From: Anopheles merus
Taxonomy: Eukaryota > Arthropoda > Insecta > Diptera > Culicidae
DNA length: 64,000 bases
NCBI RefSeq assembly: GCF_017562075.2
Contig: NC_054083.1
Span: 35,486,755-35,550,754 of the forward strand
Reading direction: 5' to 3'
Shown here: positions 22,564 through 36,200 of the stretch, piece after piece
Numbering within the stretch: the first letter of the stretch is position 1
How the letters are laid out: each line of letters starts with the position of its first letter
Translations under genes and position numbers: made by a program
Notes under the pieces: model-generated
Told to the model about the DNA's origin: nothing
Seen by the model: the letters and a program-made list of their open reading frames with translations, nothing else
The model's database searches: none

Positions 22564-25500
22564 CGGTTGGAAGGGCGGGAAAGGAAAAAAACGATACACA
22601 CACACGAATGTCGTGATACGGGAGGAGGGGTGGGATGTTATTTGCGCCGACTTGTCTGTTAGGTGGTGCGTGTTTATTTATTTGTTTGTTGGTCGTTCCT
22701 TGACCGCATCGGAATGGCAAAGTCGCAATACGCAATGCGATCTTCCGCGTGTTCCGATCGTCGGCGGTGGTTCTGATCTATCAAACTCGTCAACAATATC
22801 ATCGCTAGTCCAAGCGAAACACGTATTGTTTAGTAAGCAAAAGCTGCACATAATCCTTGTCAATTTGAGGCTCAGAATGGTTCCAGTAATTACGCGAACT
22901 CCAATGGAGTATGTTGGAAACACATTAATAAATCAATAAATATGTAATATAACAACAGAAAACAGTTGGTAAACTATTGTTACCTTGACACGAAAGAAAC
23001 AAACACAAACTAGTGGAAATAGCTACCTTCCACCAGTGCATCGAATGCACTTGACCCCATTGTTCGCTTAAAGATGCGGAACGCGGGCAATAGAGAGAAG
23101 TGACAAAACATCATCGATACCGTCGCTTGTCAGCTATCAGTTGTCTGTGTCAGTGTTGAATGCAACCGCCCCCTGGTATTTCAACAATTCGGCTACTCCA
23201 ATCTTCATCTCTCTCTCTGTCCCTCTGTTCCACATCAGCGATGCACTCTTCCAAATCATGGGGATACGCGCTCACGGATGCACTCGCTTGGTCCCATTTT
23301 TCCAGCGATGATAGAGAGCGGTGGTGGTGGTTGAATGACCTTTTGCTACATTAAACCGACAGAAGTCAAGGCGGCAAGCTCCCGCATGAAGGTAGCCCGA
23401 TTGTGCGCGTCGCCGGGAGAGCAATCCAATGCTTCTCCGATTGGTACGTACCAGAAAAACAAACCCTCAACGAAAGATTTACGTGTGTTGGGGTGTTTGA
23501 AATGAAATTTGAAGCAAAATGCGACATCTCGCATTTTGAGATCCCTTTCGAAACGAACGAAGAAGAAGCAGAAGGCGAAAGTCATTCGTAATTCGAAACG
23601 CACCCGAGCGCAACTTTACGCTCCACCATTTGCCGCCCAGTTTTGGGCCCTGTTCGTGTCCAATCAGCAGAGTTTTGGGGGGGGCGGGGAGGAAAAAATG
23701 GAAACATATTTTCTGTTTTAGTAAAAATACGAACGCATCACTTTTCATTAGCCCCACACACACGAGTCGACCCCGACCTCGTTAAAGGTTTTTTTAGCGG
23801 GGGGATTTTTTTTGCTACAAAATCCCAAACGATACTTAAAAGTTTGACGATTTCCGGTTGATTATGAAAAAAAAAATAAATAAATTGCGCAATTTTAAGC
23901 TACTCAAACATGTTTCTACTTGATTCGCTTTGATTACTACAGCGGCAGAGCCGAAGGTTTGGGTCCGTTTATGCCGTTGAGGCGTTGATTGAATCTATAG
24001 ATTATGGCGAGCGAAGTACCTCGTTCGTCAGAGAGCTCAGTGCTCTCCGATCGATCGAATGGAGTGACCCTCCCTTCGTCGCCGATTACGTGTTACGCCA
24101 ATCTGTCATTAAAATCACATCAACGCAAACGGGGGAAATGCAAAAAAAAGGAGTATTTTGTAAACCGGGTACGGGGGGTAAATGGCAGTACAATTCCAAC
24201 AAGCCACAAAACCGCCCAGGATTAATCCGATTAAGTCACCTAGACTTGTTTGCGTCTAGTATTGAATGTGGCTCCAGAAGAGAAGATGAAGAAGAAGAAA
24301 TAAAAGGAATAAATCCGAGGTACGTGGTCAGGGAGCGGCTGATCACGTCCATCCCCTCCTCTTGTATGTGGGTAAGCGACGAACGTTCTTTGCCTTATCA
24401 GTCGGAAGTGACGAGACAATCTCTATCTCTCTCTCTCTCTCGCTAGACCACACGTACCACAGCCAGAGCTGCAAACGTAAGGGAACCTTCGAATCGCAAA
24501 GCGGCAACGGGATGGAAGGGCCACACTAACGAACATAGTAAAGTTTATGATAATGCGCGACGGAACTTTGAGCTAAGGTCGATCCACTTTCCGTTCGAAC
24601 GCAAACGCAAATAATCCGCACCTTCTTGTTTTGGGACGGTGATTTGGGTGGGTTTTGGGGGGGGGGGAGATGGAACTGGTGGTTGCGCCCGAGAGAGCAT
24701 CGGTCGGCCGAAGGTGACACTAATGAGGAAACATTAGAGCATTAGAGGTTAGAGGCTCGCAAAGGCCTAGTGGTCGTAGGGCCGTGGAAACGTTTCTCCA
24801 CTTTATCTCAGACTCTTGGGACACATTTTTAAGGCTCTAAAAGGCTTTCAAGTATTCAAGCATTAGGTAACGTCTGCAACAATAAATACACATTAATTAC
24901 TGTCAACACCGATCAACTCCGATAGGAAGTGGACAAGACAGATCGAATTTAATGCTTTAAAAGAGAGGTCAGTTTCAAAGCTTCAAGATGAAGGTAACAT
25001 AAACCATTAATACGGACGGCTTCCCTTCCATCTCACGTAACACTTTTCGTCGTCTACAACTTCGCCCTAATCGTGGACTGATTATCGGCCCGATTCTGCT
25101 AATCATTCGACTTGTTGTTATGGTACACCAGCTTTGACTTTATTTAACCATTTGCTTGTTTTTGAACATCAAAAGGAAATATTTTTTGCTCCATTGTGCA
25201 CTAACACACGTACACGCGCACGCACAACATCAATCCGAAACGGAAGTGTGATGAACGATCGGAAAACAGGGAAGATGGCTGCCGCTGTGCCGCTTATCGC
25301 CTCATTTGCATTCACTGGGGCTAATTGGCTGATAGACGTCCTGTTCAGCTTAGCTTAGTGTTTGTGTGTGTGTGTGTTCGGAATCGGAATCATTCAAGTG
25401 CATCCGAACTTCTTTGTACTTGTTTGCGGGAGCAAATCAGGCACAGTCACATTGAATTGGAAAACAGTTCACAATAATGGACACTGTCGCTGCTATATTT

Positions 25501-27129
25501 CTCTGTACAGATAACACTTGCAGTGAAAATTTCATTCAAAATTTCCCTTTTTGTAACGTTAAAATATGTGCGTCCATTGTAAAACCATATTCCTGGCTCT
25601 TTTTCAGCTATTAAAGCAGAACGTTGGAATTTCCCGAGATCATCTCACAACTGCTGGTGGGTTTGCAGGAAGTTGCTGATGCTACGTGACACATGGGAGC
25701 GATCGTGGCTTTGTTTGACGCAAACACGATGCCTTTCACTCTGCGGATACCATTCATTTAAGCGTCTGTAATTGTCGAAACGACAATGTATCGGATCACA
25801 CTTCCATTACTCGAACCGCTAAACGTGACAGGCCTGATCATTAAACGTGTTAATTCATTCAGAATTCACGATACAGGATACAGAGCATCAAACGTTAGGC
25901 GCTTCCTGACAAGGTGCAGTAGTGTCTGTATCGTAGATAATTATCTGCTTTGTTAGAGACACTTTGTTTCTGCTTCGCGGGGCACTGTTGAGGAATAGCA
26001 ATCGCATCTTGTATTGCTTGTATTAGCAAACCCAAGACAAGAGTTGTAACGACAACACATGCCCTGAGGTACGCAATGTCAGTTTCAGTGCTCTAATAAT
26101 ACGCTACAAATAATGCAGATCTCTTAGTTGCATCAGAGATATGGAGATACCGATAAGGATATTAGATGCCGTGTGCTATTAACAGCAGTAAAGAAGATCA
26201 ATGACCTGCTGTAATTCTGAGAGCTCTGGATGGCATCTACTACCAAGCTACGATAGTTGGGGCTATTAGGCCATTCACCTTGATAGCTCCTTTATCGGAG
26301 ATCAAGTCAAAGAAGGGAATAGAATGTACTAGAATATGGGTAGAAGACCTAACGGTATTGAGGAACGTAGAACACACCGTAAACCAGTGATCAACAAGCA
26401 TGCAGCAAGAAAGCGTCACTACTCGTAGATTGTTAGAAAACAAAAAGCGTCTGAACATAGATGGAACATACGTCTGGGGATTATAGTTGGATATCATAAC
26501 GTCAGACCAACAGTTCAACATGGTTCCGGGATATATCCCATTGCTAGCAACATAATGGACGTCGAAAGCCTCCCAACAGCTCAGTTTTGTGCACGTGTTT
26601 TAGTTGCAAAGTTTCCAATGACTCAAAAATGCTATGCATTCAACTACTTCAAACCAGCTCATATGTTATCAAGAGCTATATTCCCAGGGCTAAAGAGAGT
26701 CGCATGTGCTGGAACTAGTCAGACGGTAGTTATAGTTGCTGAATTATTTGGCCCAAGCTACTCTACTGAGCGGAGATGTGTACGGCAAGTACTGTTATGC
26801 CAGAAATTTCCAGCAACTTCCACTAACTTCGTCTCGTTTGCTATAAAGCTATCTACAGTAGCTTGATTAAACTCCTGATAACATAATCTGAGTCCTGGGG
26901 GACCTCTAAATAGGGAGTTTGTTCGTCGTTTATTTCCATTATTGATCGCCAATGGCGTGAGATATAAATATATCCGTATCGATCAGAATTAGGACACAAT
27001 TAAAACGATTGCTTTCTAAAACTGCCTGTGCTCTGTGCTAGTGCACTAAGGAAGAATTACACTAAACTCCCTAAAAACTAAACAAAACGATCGTTTGCGC
27101 CCTTTTTTGGGGACAGATCTCATACACAC

Positions 27130-27212
27130 CCTTTCTTAACGATGACATTCTCGAGGACGGGCTTGTCCGGGGGTTCGCAGCAGCGCTCGAAAAACGACCC
27201 AACAAACACCAT
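27130..27212 (-). CDS. Candidate upstream first coding exon of wnd (tentative)
   Basis: An ATG at 27212-27210 in a strong context (ACAATGG) opens MVFVGSFFERCCEPPDKPVL and ENVIVKK. After GG at 27130 a possible donor gtgtgt follows. Splicing from here to the wnd acceptor at 18290 would be in frame: GG plus C gives Gly, then the internal ATG at 18288. That would add 28 residues with a Cys-Cys pair, a possible lipidation site. The frame also extends upstream through a His run to an ATG at 27305. Weak points are the non-optimal donor, the 8.8-kb intron, and the one-in-three chance of a phase match. It could also belong to an unrelated transcript or be non-coding. Confidence 0.3.
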
Positions 27213-29330
27213 TGTACCGTGGTGGTGGTGGTGGTGGTGGTGGTGGCCGCCCTTCGCCGATGTCGGTTGCCGTTGAACGATCGCGTTGCACTGTGGCGTA
27301 TCCAATTCTGCTGCTGCTGCTGCGATACGTCCTAGAGTGGGAGTGTAGTGCAGGTTCGTGTCTTATCCGGCACGAACAGAAGTACAAACAGAACACACTT
27401 TCTTTTACACAACCAACACACACACACACACAGAGCTACACAGACACGGGAGAAATGCTACACTTTCGCTTGTTTTTGTTTGTCTCTCAGAACGATCCAA
27501 CTTTTTGAACGTGAATTGTTTGGTTGTTTTTCCATCAATTTTTGTAAAATTTGTTTTCGATTGCTGTAAAGTGAAGAAACTAACTAAAGTAAAGCACCAT
27601 TTTGTTAATATCAAAACACCATGTGGCACAAGCAATTGATTATAATTTCGTCTAAGATCTGAAGCATCAATTTTGACGTTTTCATCCACTACACTTGTTT
27701 AGTATTGGACAGTAGTAGTTTTGCACTCTTCCTCAGACACTCAAACACACATGGGCAACGGTGAAAGCTCTCTCGTTCGTCTGCCGTGGTAGCAAGGATA
27801 CGCTAACGGACCACAGCGAACATCGTGTTCAAAGGTTGTACCGTTTATTTGAAAGGCGTTTTTTTGTGGTTTGAAAACGCTTCTCCACTTATTTCACTCC
27901 ATTTCCGCAAGGTCTCTGCGGACAGCCTGCGGCCCAAAGGTCGACCAGCTGCCGCTCAGGCGAAACGAAGCCATCGAAGCACTTAATCTAGGCCACCCCT
28001 CACCCCCTCCACACACAGACACACACACATGTACAGAGAGGTTTTTTTTTGGGCGCAACCTTTTTTTGCAAAGCCTCAAACGAAACGCTCAAAACCCGCT
28101 CTTTGTGGTGGAAAGATGTTCGACGTTCGATCCGCGCAAAAGGCGGATGTTTATCGCGCCCCAGACACAGGTGTGTTCGGGTTGGGTACAAGCAAAAGGG
28201 TTGTGCAAAAAAAAGAGGGAGAAAAAAACATAACCTTTCCGTTAGCAGGTATTGGGAGAGGATTTTTGCCCATAAATCATCTTCTCGCTTTCGGCGAGGG
28301 TGGGCTATAAAATTACGCACTTAGCCACGCTTAAACGCTCGCTTGTGTAGGTGTGTCTGTGCCGCACATACACACAGGAGCTGTATAGAGACGGCCTGCA
28401 TGTTACAGGCCGGCAGGAGCTGTCCACGTTCGTTTGTCCGGCTGCTAAACGCACAAAGGAGAGACAGACACCGCACGCATCACGCCACCACAGAGGAATC
28501 GGGCACGCACGCTCAGCGGCCGCGCAACGCACGCTCTATGGAAAGACACACACGAACGAACGTTAGGAGCGATAGATTCTGCTTCCACACACTGCTCGCG
28601 CACTACGCACGCAAACGTACAGGTGTTGCGCGGGGTTCGCTTCAAACACACAGCCTTCTCTTCGAGCCACCTCTCTCGCCAGACACGGGCGCGCGGTCGC
28701 AAATGGATCCACTAGTGCGGCACCGCGTCCACAACCAGGAAGGCCTTGAGCGACACCAGCGTCAAGGGTATTTGACGATCGGGACGGGAAAGGCAACAAA
28801 CAACTGAACCTACTCCCGCCGCCACTGTTTGCACACCCGTACGCACACACACGTACGATATCCAATAGACAAATACACACACATACGATACGACACACGG
28901 TACGACGGTGGTGGTGGTGGAGAGAAAGTCAGTGTGCGCGCCGCGACCAGATGATGATCGTGGGACGTGACCGTGCGAGGGTGGCTAGTGTGAAGTAAGC
29001 AGACCCACGTCTGGAGGGAGCACACAAAGCTAAGGGAGAGGGAAGAAACACACTCACACACATACACACAGAGACACATACACGCGACGGGTCTTTGTTA
29101 TTCACGGCGCGGTACGACGAGCGGCACACGGACCGCCTTGAGCTGTTGAGTCTCGCGCAACTAATGCTGGAGATGTTGGAGATGCTACCCTGCACAGCTG
29201 GCCTATAGGCTGCACACAAAAGTAGGCTTAGAGGTGCGTACCCCTCGGCGGGAGAGAGTCGCCGCTCGCGCAAGAGAGTGTAGCGAGCGGCAGGAGAGAA
29301 CTGGCGAGAGAGCGTGATTGTCTACCCACT
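27213..29330 (-). promoter_or_regulatory. GC/CpG-rich region, candidate 5' UTR and promoter of the upstream wnd exon
   Basis: This interval is richer in CpG than its surroundings and has (CA)n, (GTG)n and GAGAG motifs (for example about 29258-29325), typical of insect 5' UTR and promoter DNA with GAGA-type sites. Orientation is inferred from the candidate exon at 27130-27212. No TATA or Inr assignment is attempted. Confidence 0.25.
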
Positions 29331-29584
29331 GCAGGGTTAGGCAACCAGTGCGCAGCGTTCTGTTCTGAACGAATCTCTAAATATTGGTCAGGATGGTCTA
29401 TAAAAATTGGTCTGGATGGTCAGATGGGTTGAACTATTTGGTCTGGTCAAGATTGCAGGTGTTCGGAATTTACTGACATGTACTGTGTAAAACCCATAGC
29501 TACTGCACCACAAATCTCTGCCTCCTTCTTGACTCGATACAAGGACCGAGTGGACTACATCAGTAAGCCTCTAAGTACAATTAT

Positions 29585-29703
29585 TCTTCTTCTTCTTCTT
29601 TTGGCACAACAACCGTGGCCTGTACCCACAAGTGAATTGGGCTTGGCTTTCAGTGACTTTTTGTTACCGTAGCAGGATATCACTACGTATCCTACGTATG
29701 GAG
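29585..29703 (-). mobile_element. 5'-truncated copy of the tRNA-derived SINE
   Basis: The 3' half of the SINE is present in minus orientation: TTCTTCTTCTTTTGGCACAA, then CTTGGCTTTCAGTGACTTTT, then GTAGCAGGATATCACTACGT. The tRNA-like head with A and B boxes is absent, as expected for an aborted reverse transcription or later deletion. Confidence 0.7.
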
Positions 29704-30360
29704 TACAGTATACACTAGATGTGAGCTTATCCATCTTGTCTTGTCGGTGAAGTGTTCGACCGCCTTCATTGACTACCAACTGAGTAGATACTGGTGAAGC
29801 TTGACTCATGTGCCTTCTTCGTCAGTCGAAAAATTTGATTTGATTTGGCTTTACATTTTTAGTGGACATGTGCCGTCCTTCTTCGTTGTCAGACGAAAGA
29901 CTTGTCTTGGTCTGGAGACCTATGCACTACACCAGTGAGCTTGTCGGTGTGCCTCTTTTTTTACTTGAACGTCTTGGTATGAGGACCATGCGAACTACTT
30001 CAGTAGCTTCTAGGTGGGAGAATACACCTATTACTCTACCAGGACATACCATATTATTAAATCTAACGCTTAAATGCGATCTACCCATTACTCCAATAGA
30101 TTCCTCGTAACTATTTTACCATAGCTTCAGAACTCCAGGAGCCCAAATTAGCCTATGAACAAAGAAACGCAAATTTATTATCACTATAATCTTTATGTTT
30201 GTACTTATAAAGCATCCAAATTGTAGATCTAGGCAATATTCATAGACAGTAACAAGAACAGTATTCTTTATATTTTTTATAATAAAGTTGATAATAAAAA
30301 GTTGATAGCCTTCATTATTCAAAGAGACTACTGGAGTCTTCAAAGACATATCTTGAACTC

Positions 30361-30571
30361 TTCTTCTTTTGGCTCAACAACCGTTGTCGGTCAAGGCCTG
30401 CCTGTACCACTTGTGGGGTTGGCTTTCAGTGACTTTTTTGGATTACCCCCCCCCCCCCCCCATAGCAGGATAGTCCGTCCCACGTATGGCGGCACGGTCT
30501 AGTTGGGGCTTGAACCCATGACGGGCATGTTGTTAAGTCGTACGAGTTGACGACTGTACAATGAGACCGGC
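30361..30571 (-). mobile_element. tRNA-derived SINE, full-length minus-strand copy with perfect 11-bp target duplication
   Basis: In reverse orientation this copy carries the tail TTCTTCTTTTGGCTCAACAA, a poly-C run at about 30448-30461, the B box as GGCTTGAACCC, and the head ending GAGACCGGC. The flanking duplication ATCTTGAACTC (30350-30360 and 30572-30582) is exact. Confidence 0.85.
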
Positions 30572-30582
30572 ATCTTGAACTC

Positions 30583-33069
30583 ACTAAACAGTTTTTTTTA
30601 TCTTCCTCAATTTCTAGGTAATCATGCAGGTGCAGGATATTCTGAGTAGCCAGATACAAAATCGTAAATCGTAAACGCAATTTACGCATTATTAAAAATC
30701 GTTCTACATTTTGATTGGTCGAAAGAGTCCAAATCAACAATTTTCAAATATACTGCATGAAAGTCTTAGAACACATATAATTTGAGTTATTTATTATTAT
30801 ACTGTAATCAGTGTAACGCAACCTAACTTAAGTTGTTAGTCCCTGCCTTGCAGTAAACTGCTCGACGAATGCGAAAAACCATTGTCGGGCCAAAGAGAGC
30901 GAGCTAACCTTCAAAGAGAATATGGCTCAGCGGTCTTGAGCGCAAATTCAACCAACTTCCTCTCCCGCTCTCGCGCGTAACATCGACTCAAGCGAACATT
31001 CGCGATTCAGGCTCATTTATATTTTCAATCATTTTCGGTTTACATCCACGAGTTGAATCGAGCTCAAGCCGATTTCATCTCTAATTCAGTGTGTGAAACA
31101 CCAATTAATATTGAAATAATTATTGCATATCTGTCGAGCTTACCTATGATGATGATCCGGTTGATCGGAGGCTATATTCTGCAGCGAGGTACTCATCTTC
31201 TGGTAGTCCTCGAACCGCGCTTGTCTCGAGGTAGTGCCTGCTTCACCCGCCAGATCCATTTTTGTTTGCCAAAATGAGGTATGTAAATCCTGTGTACTTG
31301 TATTTCTCCGTCGAACGGTTTCACTTTTGCTTCACAATTGATACAAAACACACAATCAGATGTGTTGAAAACTTGCGCATAAACTTCCACTGACCAGCAG
31401 TGTTTTCATCCACCATCACTCATTTTATCGACCGAAGTTAGAGGAACCGCGCCTCAAGAACTTTTACTTTTGCGCCTTTGCCGTCACAATTAGATACACT
31501 TTTACTCTCTCACACTACCAATAATGGCACCGAATAATGGTTGCTTTTTCTTCAATACTGCAAAGTAATACTTTTTCTAGCTGCACAATTAATAACGCTG
31601 AAACATGAATGGGAGCAAGTTACATAATTGAGGAAAAAAGCCACTAAACCTTATTTCCACGCACGTAAACTTTTTTTCTCCCTTTGCGTTGTGTGTGTGT
31701 GTGTTTTTTTTTCTACTTCTCCAAACAGTAAACTTTGTTTCACAGCACACGGTATAATGGATCTCGTTTGATGTTCTGTTTCGCGTGCTGTTCTCACGCG
31801 TCGATTGATTTGTTTTCACGCTGAACCGCTGACGTATGTTGTAGCGTGGCTTTTACGTATTTTCTAGTACATTGCCGAAAGCGATTCCGTTTCGGATCGG
31901 ACTGATTGCTCTGAAAATAAACAACGGCGAGAGAGAAATGAATATCATTAGATTGTTTAAATGAATATTTGATAGGAAATTAATAAGTAACTTTTTTGTT
32001 TGTTTTAACATTCATTAAATTAGGACAATGAATTTTGATCGGATTGATTGTAATTTTGTTAACGTAAAGAAAAAAATAAGGTGATAAAATGTATGAATTT
32101 TTAAATACAATAAATTCGCAGCCAAACTAAGAAACATTCCGTTTTGCATAAATTGATACTAATTTTTTTCTATCCCTATCGTCAACAATTATCCCCGTGC
32201 AATAAACGGCAGACATGTCCTTTTCCCTTCTCCTAACACTTCCGCTTCAAAACTTTCCACATAAAAACCATGGTTTTCCGACGCATCAGAGCAACGCTAA
32301 AACTGATGTTTTCCACCCTTGAGCTGCACTGAGGTGCTCCACAGGATTTTAAAACTTTTCCGCATAAAGACAAAACGTCACCCCCCAAAAGGCTCGTTCG
32401 ATAATGCCATTGGGTTTGTCGCCAGTGCGTCTCAAATCATTTCGAACGCTCGAGCGGTATTTGGGGGGGGACGATGACTTTTGTCACATTATTTTTGCTA
32501 GACAGCTTGACAGGACACTGGAACTTCGAAACGGAGGTTTGGCTCACTGCCAACACGAAATTGGCATGTGACTCTCGCCGAAGGGATGGTTGATCTTTTG
32601 GCAACTGGAAATGCAATAACTTTGGACGGTTCTTTTTGGTTCTTCTTCATAAACGCCCGTACATGGAGGGATTTGGTTTTATTATCTTACACTCGTTGCT
32701 TGTGGCTTTAGAAGAACAATTCTACAAATAAAACATAAGACAAGTTGTTACAGATTTCTTATGTGGCTTCTGGTTTGTTGATGCTTACGACTCAAGCTGT
32801 TCTGTATTGGCAGTGATATAAACAGAGACAGCGATCCTGGCTGAAGCTACAATTAAGCTGCAGAACATAAAGAAGAGATGCAACTAACCCATAACCATAA
32901 TATTTTTTATAAAATTTTGCTTGTATGAGTAATATGTTTTTCTATTTTAAATAATTTCCGGTACCGGAACTGTGTCTTCGAGTCTTTCAATTATTAATAT
33001 GAATCTTAATTAATAAACATACTATATACATACTTGCTACATACATACATACTACTATATACTTACTTT
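30583..33069. other. Non-coding DNA
   Basis: AT-rich intergenic or intronic sequence with a moderately GC-rich patch at 30840-31000 and pyrimidine runs. No exon or intact element was recognised. Confidence 0.4.
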
Positions 33070-33278
33070 GGGCCGGTCTGGTGGTACAGTCGTCAACTCG
33101 TACGACGTAACAACATGCCCGTCATGGGTTCAAGTCCCGAATAGACCGTGCCCCCATACGTAGGACTGACTATCCTGCTATGGTAACAATAAGTCACTGA
33201 AAGCCAATGCTCACTTCACTAGTGGGTACAGGCAGGCCTTGACCGACAGCGGTTGTTGTGCCAAAGAAGAAGAAGAAG
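33070..33278 (+). mobile_element. tRNA-derived SINE, full-length copy with 13-bp target duplication
   Basis: The head GGGCCGGTCTGGTGGTACAG reads into a tRNA-like fold, with a pol III A-box-like TGGTACAGTCG and a B box in GGGTTCAAGTCCC. The acceptor-like ends GGTCT and AGACC can pair. A body ending GGTTGTTGTGCCAAAG and an AAG-rich tail follow. Flanking duplication is ATATACTTACTTT (33057-33069) against ATATACATACTTT (33279-33291), one mismatch. The family resembles the anopheline SINE200 group; the family name is an inference from memory. Confidence 0.85.
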
Positions 33279-33291
33279 ATATACATACTTT

Positions 33292-36200
33292 ATTCAACAC
33301 ATCAATACAACACTATTTGTTTCAAATTTAGCTCAGGCTCAATTAAATTTTAAGCCAATATTACCGAAAATCCTAATAGTAAAACAATTGATGAAACACA
33401 CGTTAACAGGGCAATATTTCAAACAATTCAATACTACTAAAAACTCAATACAATTCCGAAAAAAGGTGTGTATGAGTAGGGGTTTTCGACGCCCATTTTC
33501 CAGCCACAAATTATATCATTAAGCCAAAAAAACTCATCTTCTTTCTTTGTAACCTGAAAAAAACCCCACCTTTCCACACAACAACACTAAAAACCCACAT
33601 TCTCACCCCTCAAACACACCCACAACGGGCGTCTCTTGTCGTTCAGAAAGAAGTCACCACCTACCTTCTCTAACTGTGCACCCAACGCGCAATTGTACGC
33701 ACACGATAACGATCGCACGCAACTGCAACTGCACTTCTGGTTGCAGGGGAAAAACACAGAAAATTGCATTTAAGGTAAGGAACTGATGCTCGGTCAAGTT
33801 TTTCCCCCCTCAGAGAGCCGAACCACGAAAAGATAAAACTAAAGGCTCTAACAGAACGCAACACAATTACTTCGTGGTCACTATCGTCATCACCAACCAC
33901 CCCACAAAAAAAAACGCATAATGAAACAGCCCCTCGCAATTGTCCTCATTATTATTGTTATTGGCCTGGTGAATGTGGTCATTCTTGGGTGCACCCGTAT
34001 CGCGCCGATGTCTAGCCCGCAACGATACGCCTGACCGGGCAACACTGGACACCCCGGACCCCCCTCCTGGCCCCTGGCTAGCCAAACGCGTGTTAATCCA
34101 TTGAGGGCACGAAACAAAAAATAGAGCCCAACAAAACACACCTGGGAGGTTAAAACATATTTAAGGGTTGTCCCCTCTCTCCCACACCCTTTAATTCGCA
34201 TCAAGATCCCTTTCCCCCATTTGGTGGTTTTTCAGCCGTTCAGCTGTTTCTCATTTTCGTCTCCGCTGTGCGCTGTGGTCAAATGCATTACTGTCCGTCA
34301 GTTAGCCGCACACCCAAACACACACCGGCAGAAGGGTGGTGGTTAGCGGGGAAGAGGGAAAAACATTCGCGGTGCTGCCATATACCGCGGCCGTAACGTG
34401 CCGACGAGGGGGCTATGCCAATGGTCAGCTTAGAGGGCTTGAATTTAGAATGCAACGTGCACGCACGTGTTCGAGCTTTTCCAACCACTTTGTGTGTTCA
34501 ACCACACCGATATACTGCTGCTGCAGGAGGGTGGTCTATTGCTAAGGAAAACCAAAAAAAAAAAATGCCCCTCACACACACTCTCACACGTACAGACGAT
34601 AACGACCCCGTTAGAGACTCTGAGTCTCCCCTTCTTTACTTGGTTTAGCGAAAAAAAAAACAATAAACCATGCCAAAAATTTGCACACGCCATCCCGCGT
34701 CTCGTATAGGCAGGCAGAGCAATTGAGAGACGTTTTGGCAGTTTTATGATTGGAATATTATTTGCGACAAGATTTATGTCTGTTCCGTGTTTTGGTGCGG
34801 CCCCGGGGAGGATGTTGAGGCGAATGGGCTGTAGCTTTTTTTTAAATGTGATACTAAAAGAGGGGTTAAATGTGTAAAGGTTGCATGTGCAATCAGACAC
34901 CGGCAAGAGCATCGATAGTAACGGTGCAATAATTGTATTTACGACAATATGTTAATTTGCCTCGGTCTGGTATTGTTTTGTAAGGGATTTTTAGTCTACA
35001 TTTTATTCTTTTTGTAGCAATTCGTTGTTCACTTGCTGTTCATTTGTAAGAGTGGAGTTTAATGTCACAACTAAATGCGTTCAGAATGATCAGTTAACGA
35101 CCAGCGTACTTTTTGCAGAGCTTAGCAGGGCTTTGCTAAGTGCCTAAAGGTTTACAATTTATTAGTTTATCAAATTTTTATACAAATTTTGTATATTTCG
35201 TTAGTTGTATAACTTGTGTAAAATATTTTATTGCATATTTAGCAGCCAACCATTGAAGAATAATGTTTAAATATGTTATGCGCACCAATTTCTAAGCCTA
35301 ATAATGTATAGAATCGGTCCAGCAATGAGGTGTTAAGTCGAACTTACAGTCGGTGCTGCCAAATTTTGGCTCTAGCTCACCTATTTTGGTTTCGAAGGCA
35401 CCAATTTTTGACAGCGTGTCACAATTCCCCCCTAACACAATAGGGATGCCTTATAGCCAAAATTTAGCGGTAACGACTCCAAAATAAACTTCTAAACTAA
35501 ATCGAACGACAGATTTAGATAGAAGAGCCTGCATGAATGGAAAAAAGGAACGAAAAGGGGAAAAACAACAACACAAAAAGAACCCTGTTTGTAAGTAAAA
35601 GTGTATGTTTGTTTCAATGAATGCTCTAAGACTGAATAAATAAGTAAATATTATTTTGAAACATCCAAGTAAAGACGCAGATGAACAGAAATAAAAAGAA
35701 CAGTTGTTATTTAAAATATTTAAATATAGACAATTAAACATATATTACAATAGTAATCTTTTCCTTTTAGTTTCGTTATTATTGACATTTTGACTGCTTT
35801 TATTAAACTGATTGATATTAATTGAATATATTTTCTGATTTTCGATTGAATTTCGTATAACTTTTTCTTACCTTTTGAACAATTGTTACATATTTTATTT
35901 AAAGTACTGAATTTGATAAGAACCATTGGGCAGAAGAAGAGGTATTTTTAATCTGCAGTAGGAACTAATTGTTGATTTTTTGAAAATGTTGATTTTTTGA
36001 AAATGTTGATTTTTTTCACAACATGAGCTCTATTTATTTAATCGTCATTTAAACTAATTTGAATAAATATAATATTCTTCTTCCATCTTTTTACCACTGT
36101 GCTACTACAGTAAAGTAGCCAATTTCATGAGTTTTGAGTACTCAAATTGTAAAGCTACATAGCATAGCAGCATAAGAAACTATGTAGCGCCTCATTGCTT

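Larger units (their letters stand above)
18290..27129. other. Non-coding stretch upstream of the wnd ATG exon (intron if the 27.1-kb exon is real)
   Basis: Apart from the repeats, SINE copies and the doubtful small frame listed separately, I see no exon. The sequence alternates between AT-rich parts (21.0-22.1 kb and 23.8-24.0 kb) and GC-richer parts with CA/GT tracts. A TC run lies at about 24421-24440. Confidence 0.4.

Noticed and set aside
26240..26866. Adjacent 93- and 103-residue frames on opposite strands
   Set aside because: I considered a decayed transposase, but no motif, ends or target duplication could be found.
28305..29273. Several minus-strand frames rich in Cys and Val runs
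   Set aside because: They come from CA/GT microsatellites in a CpG-rich non-coding region.
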